From Myxococcales bacterium (lineage in GTDB: Bacteria > Myxococcota > Polyangia > Fen-1088): a stretch of DNA of 7,656 nucleotides. How positions within the stretch are numbered: position 1 is the stretch's first letter; each line of letters begins with the position of its first letter. The DNA lies in assembly GCA_003153875.1 (NCBI GenBank), contig PMBY01000488.1:359-8014 (forward strand). The letters run 5' to 3'. Below the pieces are notes generated by a model. It was not told the DNA's origin. It ran no database searches and saw nothing but the letters and a program-made list of their open reading frames with translations. Positions 7,154-7,656 of this stretch are shown here, one piece after another. Made by a program: the position numbers and the translations under genes.

Positions 7154-7182
7154 TTGCCGTTTCGCTCTATCCTACATATATC
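7154..7182 (+). promoter_or_regulatory. Candidate sigma-70-type promoter for the last gene
   Basis: TTGCCG (7154-7159) and TATATC (7177-7182) are spaced by exactly 17 bp; each matches four of six consensus bases. The -10 lies in the most AT-rich patch of the window and is flanked by CTACAT at 7172-7177 and 7182-7187, repeated one helical turn apart. Transcription would begin near 7189, giving a leader of about 93 nt before ATG 7282. Confidence 0.4.
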
Positions 7183-7235
7183 TACATGGCACGACATAGC
7201 CTTACAGAGTCGTGTTCCGCAACAGCAGCCGAGAA

Positions 7236-7260
7236 CCCGGCGCGTCCCAAGCGCGCCGGG
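7236..7260 (+). repeat. Perfect 9-bp hairpin in the leader of the last gene
   Basis: CCCGGCGCG (7236-7244) and CGCGCCGGG (7252-7260) form a perfect 9-bp GC stem with a 7-nt loop (TCCCAAG). No T-run follows, so a classical terminator is unlikely; attenuation, mRNA stability or a protein-binding site are possibilities. If translation started at ATG 7186 instead of 7282 this would lie within coding sequence. Confidence 0.5.
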
Positions 7261-7281
7261 CAATCACTCCTTCTTCGCCCC

Positions 7282-7656
7282 ATGGCGCGCGCCATGCGCA
7301 TCGCCATGTTCGAACGTGAGGTGCGCGAGCGCCTTTCGCGCGCGGCGCTCGACGCCATCCTGGATCGAGCCGAGGTGATCTCCGAGGGGCAACGGGCGGA
7401 ACGCAGCGGCAAGGATTCCTACCTCGGGTCGACCATGGTGACCGTCGACCTGGACAGCATGCAGGCCATACTGCGCGAGCACGGCGACGCCGGCACCGCG
7501 CAACGCCTGGCTGCGCTCCTGCGCGCTGACCTCACCATCAAGGCACGCATGGATGCCCTCGCCTGCCGCGAGGTGTTGCGCGTGACCAACACGCGACCCA
7601 AAGGCGTGCGCACCGAGATCCAGATTCGCGCGCAAGGTTCGCGCGTGTTCATCGAC
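7282..7656 (+). CDS. Unrecognised protein, N-terminal part (partial at right edge)
   Basis: The frame stays open to the right edge and shows 125 codons from ATG 7282. The sequence is mostly charged and helical: the segment EREVRERLSRAALDAIL is amphipathic, and it continues through TMVTVDLDSMQAILREH and RLAALLRADLTI to TEIQIRAQGSRVFID, a likely beta segment. There is no signal peptide, membrane helix or known catalytic motif. It vaguely resembles myxobacterial hypothetical proteins with a C-terminal VFID-type strand, but I assign no function. The frame is open from 7135 and an ATG also exists at 7186, but codons 7186-7281 lack the strong G/C third-position bias that appears from 7282, and the candidate promoter would start transcription near 7189. 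Further in-frame ATGs at 7294 and 7306 remain possible starts. No start has a clear ribosome binding site. Confidence 0.65.
   Translation, partial: MARAMRIAMFEREVRERLSRAALDAILDRAEVISEGQRAERSGKDSYLGSTMVTVDLDSMQAILREHGDAGTAQRLAALLRADLTIKARMDALACREVLRVTNTRPKGVRTEIQIRAQGSRVFID

Larger units (their letters stand above)
6997..7281. other. Lower-GC intergenic stretch
   Basis: About 285 bp between the membrane-protein gene and the last gene. Roughly the first 200 bp are visibly poorer in G and C than the neighbouring genes, and all frames lose the strong third-position G/C bias. It holds two potential hairpins, a candidate promoter, and a weak minus-strand open frame of 85 codons (7006-7263) that I do not accept as a gene. 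No tRNA, insertion-sequence end or integrase signature is recognisable. Confidence 0.5.

Noticed and set aside
7236..7260. An intrinsic terminator at the 9-bp hairpin
   Set aside because: The stem is good but no T-run follows it, and it lies just upstream of a gene on the same strand, with no gene ending nearby.
7006..7263. A minus-strand open frame of 85 codons
   Set aside because: No convincing start, ribosome binding site or codon bias, and it spans the candidate promoter and hairpin of the last gene. It is kept only as a finding about a possible gene remnant.
7264..7652. Two minus-strand open frames (7264-7635 and 7419-7652)
   Set aside because: Both are antisense to the plus-strand frame that runs to the right edge with strong third-position G/C bias.

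Overview
The window is GC-rich, with coding regions strongly biased to G/C at third codon positions. Its gene types (PEGA-domain protein, transmembrane Ser/Thr kinase with TPRs, Asp-rich lipoprotein, DUF2723 membrane protein) are typical of Myxococcota or a related large-genome deltaproteobacterial lineage. That assignment is inferred from gene style; there is no rRNA or other marker here.

Layout from left to right: (1) minus strand, the N-terminal 164 residues of a response regulator with a HupR/NtrC-like receiver domain, running off the left edge; (2) plus strand, a 588-residue DUF2723-type polytopic membrane protein, probably a GT-C-fold glycosyltransferase, divergent from the regulator across 57 bp; (3) minus strand, a 171-residue Asp-rich putative lipoprotein with a TTG start and a clear ribosome binding site, tail to tail with gene 2; (4) plus strand, a 332-residue secreted or membrane-anchored PEGA-domain protein, divergent from the lipoprotein across 82 bp; (5) minus strand, a 745-residue transmembrane Ser/Thr kinase with C-terminal TPRs, tail to tail with gene 4 and sharing a CTAG stop palindrome; (6) plus strand, a 248-residue two-helix membrane protein of unknown function, divergent from the kinase across 92 bp; (7) a lower-GC non-coding stretch of about 240 bp with two potential hairpins and a candidate promoter; (8) plus strand, the start of an unrecognised protein that runs off the right edge.

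The first six genes alternate strand one by one, so none forms a conventional operon. Coupling, if any, would come from the three short divergent intergenic regions or the two tight convergent junctions. Genes 3 to 6 could form an envelope-signalling neighbourhood (lipoprotein, PEGA sensor-like protein, transmembrane kinase, unknown membrane protein), but this is inference from adjacency.

There is no CRISPR array, tRNA, rRNA, phage module or intact insertion sequence. I see no clear-cut novel system. The items most worth a second look are the non-RD kinase and its neighbours, the domainless Asp-rich lipoprotein, the uncharacterised two-helix membrane protein, and the structured low-GC gap before the last gene.
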